36,840 nt of DNA from Flavobacteriales bacterium (GTDB lineage: Bacteria > Bacteroidota > Bacteroidia > DT-38), in the NCBI GenBank assembly GCA_013214205.1, contig JABSPQ010000370.1, forward strand, positions 1 through 36,840, written 5' to 3'. The notes under the pieces are model-generated. The model worked only from the letters and a program-made list of their open reading frames with translations. It had not been told where the DNA came from and did no database searches. This document shows positions 36,153 through 36,840 of the stretch, one piece after another. The stretch's first letter is position 1, and the number at the start of each line of letters is the position of its first letter. The position numbers and the translations under genes are program-made.

Positions 36153-36840
36153 TCAAAACTTTACAAATAAATAAGATGTACTTCTTCCGCCAGAATCACT
36201 TTTTTCTAAGATCCTTTTTTTCAAAAGATCATTAAGGTCTCTTGTTGCTGTCATTCTAGTGCACTTTGTCATTCGCGTCCACTTAGAAGAGGTTATATTT
36301 CCCTGAAAACCTTCCAAAGTTTTTTCACCACTTTAAGCTGCCGATCGTTAAATTTTTCGCCAGAATACTTTTCCCAGAACCTTTTCTTAAAATCTACTTT
36401 ATTTAATACATGTTCCGAACCTTCAACAGAATGAACAATGACTTTTAAGAAACAAACTATCCATTTCGTTATGTCCAGGTCTCCTCTGCTAGCTTTGTTT
36501 AGCTCGTTGTAATATTCCTTTTTCTTTTTAAGGATGGTAGTCGAAAAGCTGTAATACCTGTATGCCGACTTATCTGCTTCACATAACATTTTATCAACCA
36601 AAGTTCTTCCTATTCGTCCATTACCATCGTCGAATGGATGAATTACTTCAAACCATAAATGGGCAATTGCTGCTTTTACAAATGGATGATGAACAGAACT
36701 GTTATACCAATTAGCAATCAAATCCGCCCACAAAAGCGTCAAAAAAAAGTTTATCATTTGTTATGCTTAAAATTTTCTCAGTGGTCAGGTTATTTTTAAT
36801 AAAATCATGTAACCATAGTTTTACATTTTCTAAATTTTCA
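36153..36840 (-). pseudogene. Frameshifted fic (Fic-domain AMP transferase) remnant
   Basis: The middle frame (36293-36757) encodes a Fic core with the catalytic motif HPFDDGNGRIGR and the family stretch FVKAAIAHLWFEVI before it. It stops early at 36293. The next 140 bases, in another frame, encode GFQGNITSSKWTRMTKC, TATRDLNDLLKKRIL and GGRSTSYLFVKF, ending at a TGA at 36153-36155. That is the C-terminal winged-helix tail normal for this type of Fic protein. The break lies at about 36312-36326, where one base seems lost. Upstream of 36757 the frame changes again at a run of eight A (36741-36748); the earlier frame encodes TTEKILSITNDKLF and runs off the window edge. The WR and HFEAP-like flap region expected before the Fic core is not seen, so an internal deletion is also likely. 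Sequencing error in homopolymers is the alternative. Confidence 0.75.

Overview
This is an AT-rich window from a member of the Bacteroidota, most likely a marine or freshwater Flavobacteriales lineage (Cryomorphaceae-like is my guess; the family is inference). The evidence is gldB and gldC, a dcw cluster in the gene order usual for this phylum, a MraY with the extra loop seen in Bacteroidota, an FtsZ tail ending in HDNVD, candidate promoters of the TAnnTTTG type, and very few Shine-Dalgarno sequences. No rRNA, tRNA, CRISPR array, phage or insertion sequence was found.

Layout. (1) 1-222: start of a class II glutamine amidotransferase running off the left edge, then a gene-free stretch with a multi-hairpin repeat-like element and a strong terminator. 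(2) 584-16814, all on the minus strand: a tightly packed cell-wall and division cluster, in transcription order mraZ, rsmH, ftsL-like, ftsI, murE, mraY, murD, a stand-alone MurD C-terminal-domain paralogue, ftsW, murG, murC, ftsQ, ftsA, ftsZ and a yqeY-type gene. Three 10-bp-spaced repeats upstream of mraZ look like the MraZ operator, and the terminator at 532-564 closes the unit. (3) 17074-18788, plus strand: alpha/beta hydrolase, engB and a small unknown gene. (4) 18834-20222, minus: gldC and gldB (gliding motility). (5) 20253-23286, plus: outer-membrane barrel protein, glutamine-dependent NAD synthetase and a small exported unknown, then a purine-rich microsatellite. (6) 23385-33582, minus: CotH-like lipoprotein, odhB and sucA (2-oxoglutarate dehydrogenase E2 and E1), a polyprenyl diphosphate synthase, rfbA and an RND/MMPL exporter. 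(7) 33772-35658, plus: radical SAM/SPASM protein and a TPR protein. (8) 35684-36840, minus: a VOC protein and a decayed fic gene.

How the genes work together. The dcw block makes the lipid-linked peptidoglycan precursor (MurE, MurD, MurC, MraY, MurG) and the septal machine that uses it (FtsI, FtsW, FtsL-like, FtsQ, FtsA, FtsZ). Stop-start overlaps (TGATG, GTGA and abutting codons) suggest translational coupling. MurE carries a DNPR motif, so a meso-diaminopimelate wall is expected.

The most unusual item is the intact 172-residue gene between murD and ftsW. It is about half identical to MurD domain 3, but it lacks the UDP-binding and ATP-binding domains and has lost the lysine of the DKG motif. 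A free-standing MurD domain kept inside the cell-wall operon is the best candidate here for something undescribed. Second are the frameshifted fic remnant, whose lost C-terminal winged helix can still be read, and the multi-hairpin intergenic element.
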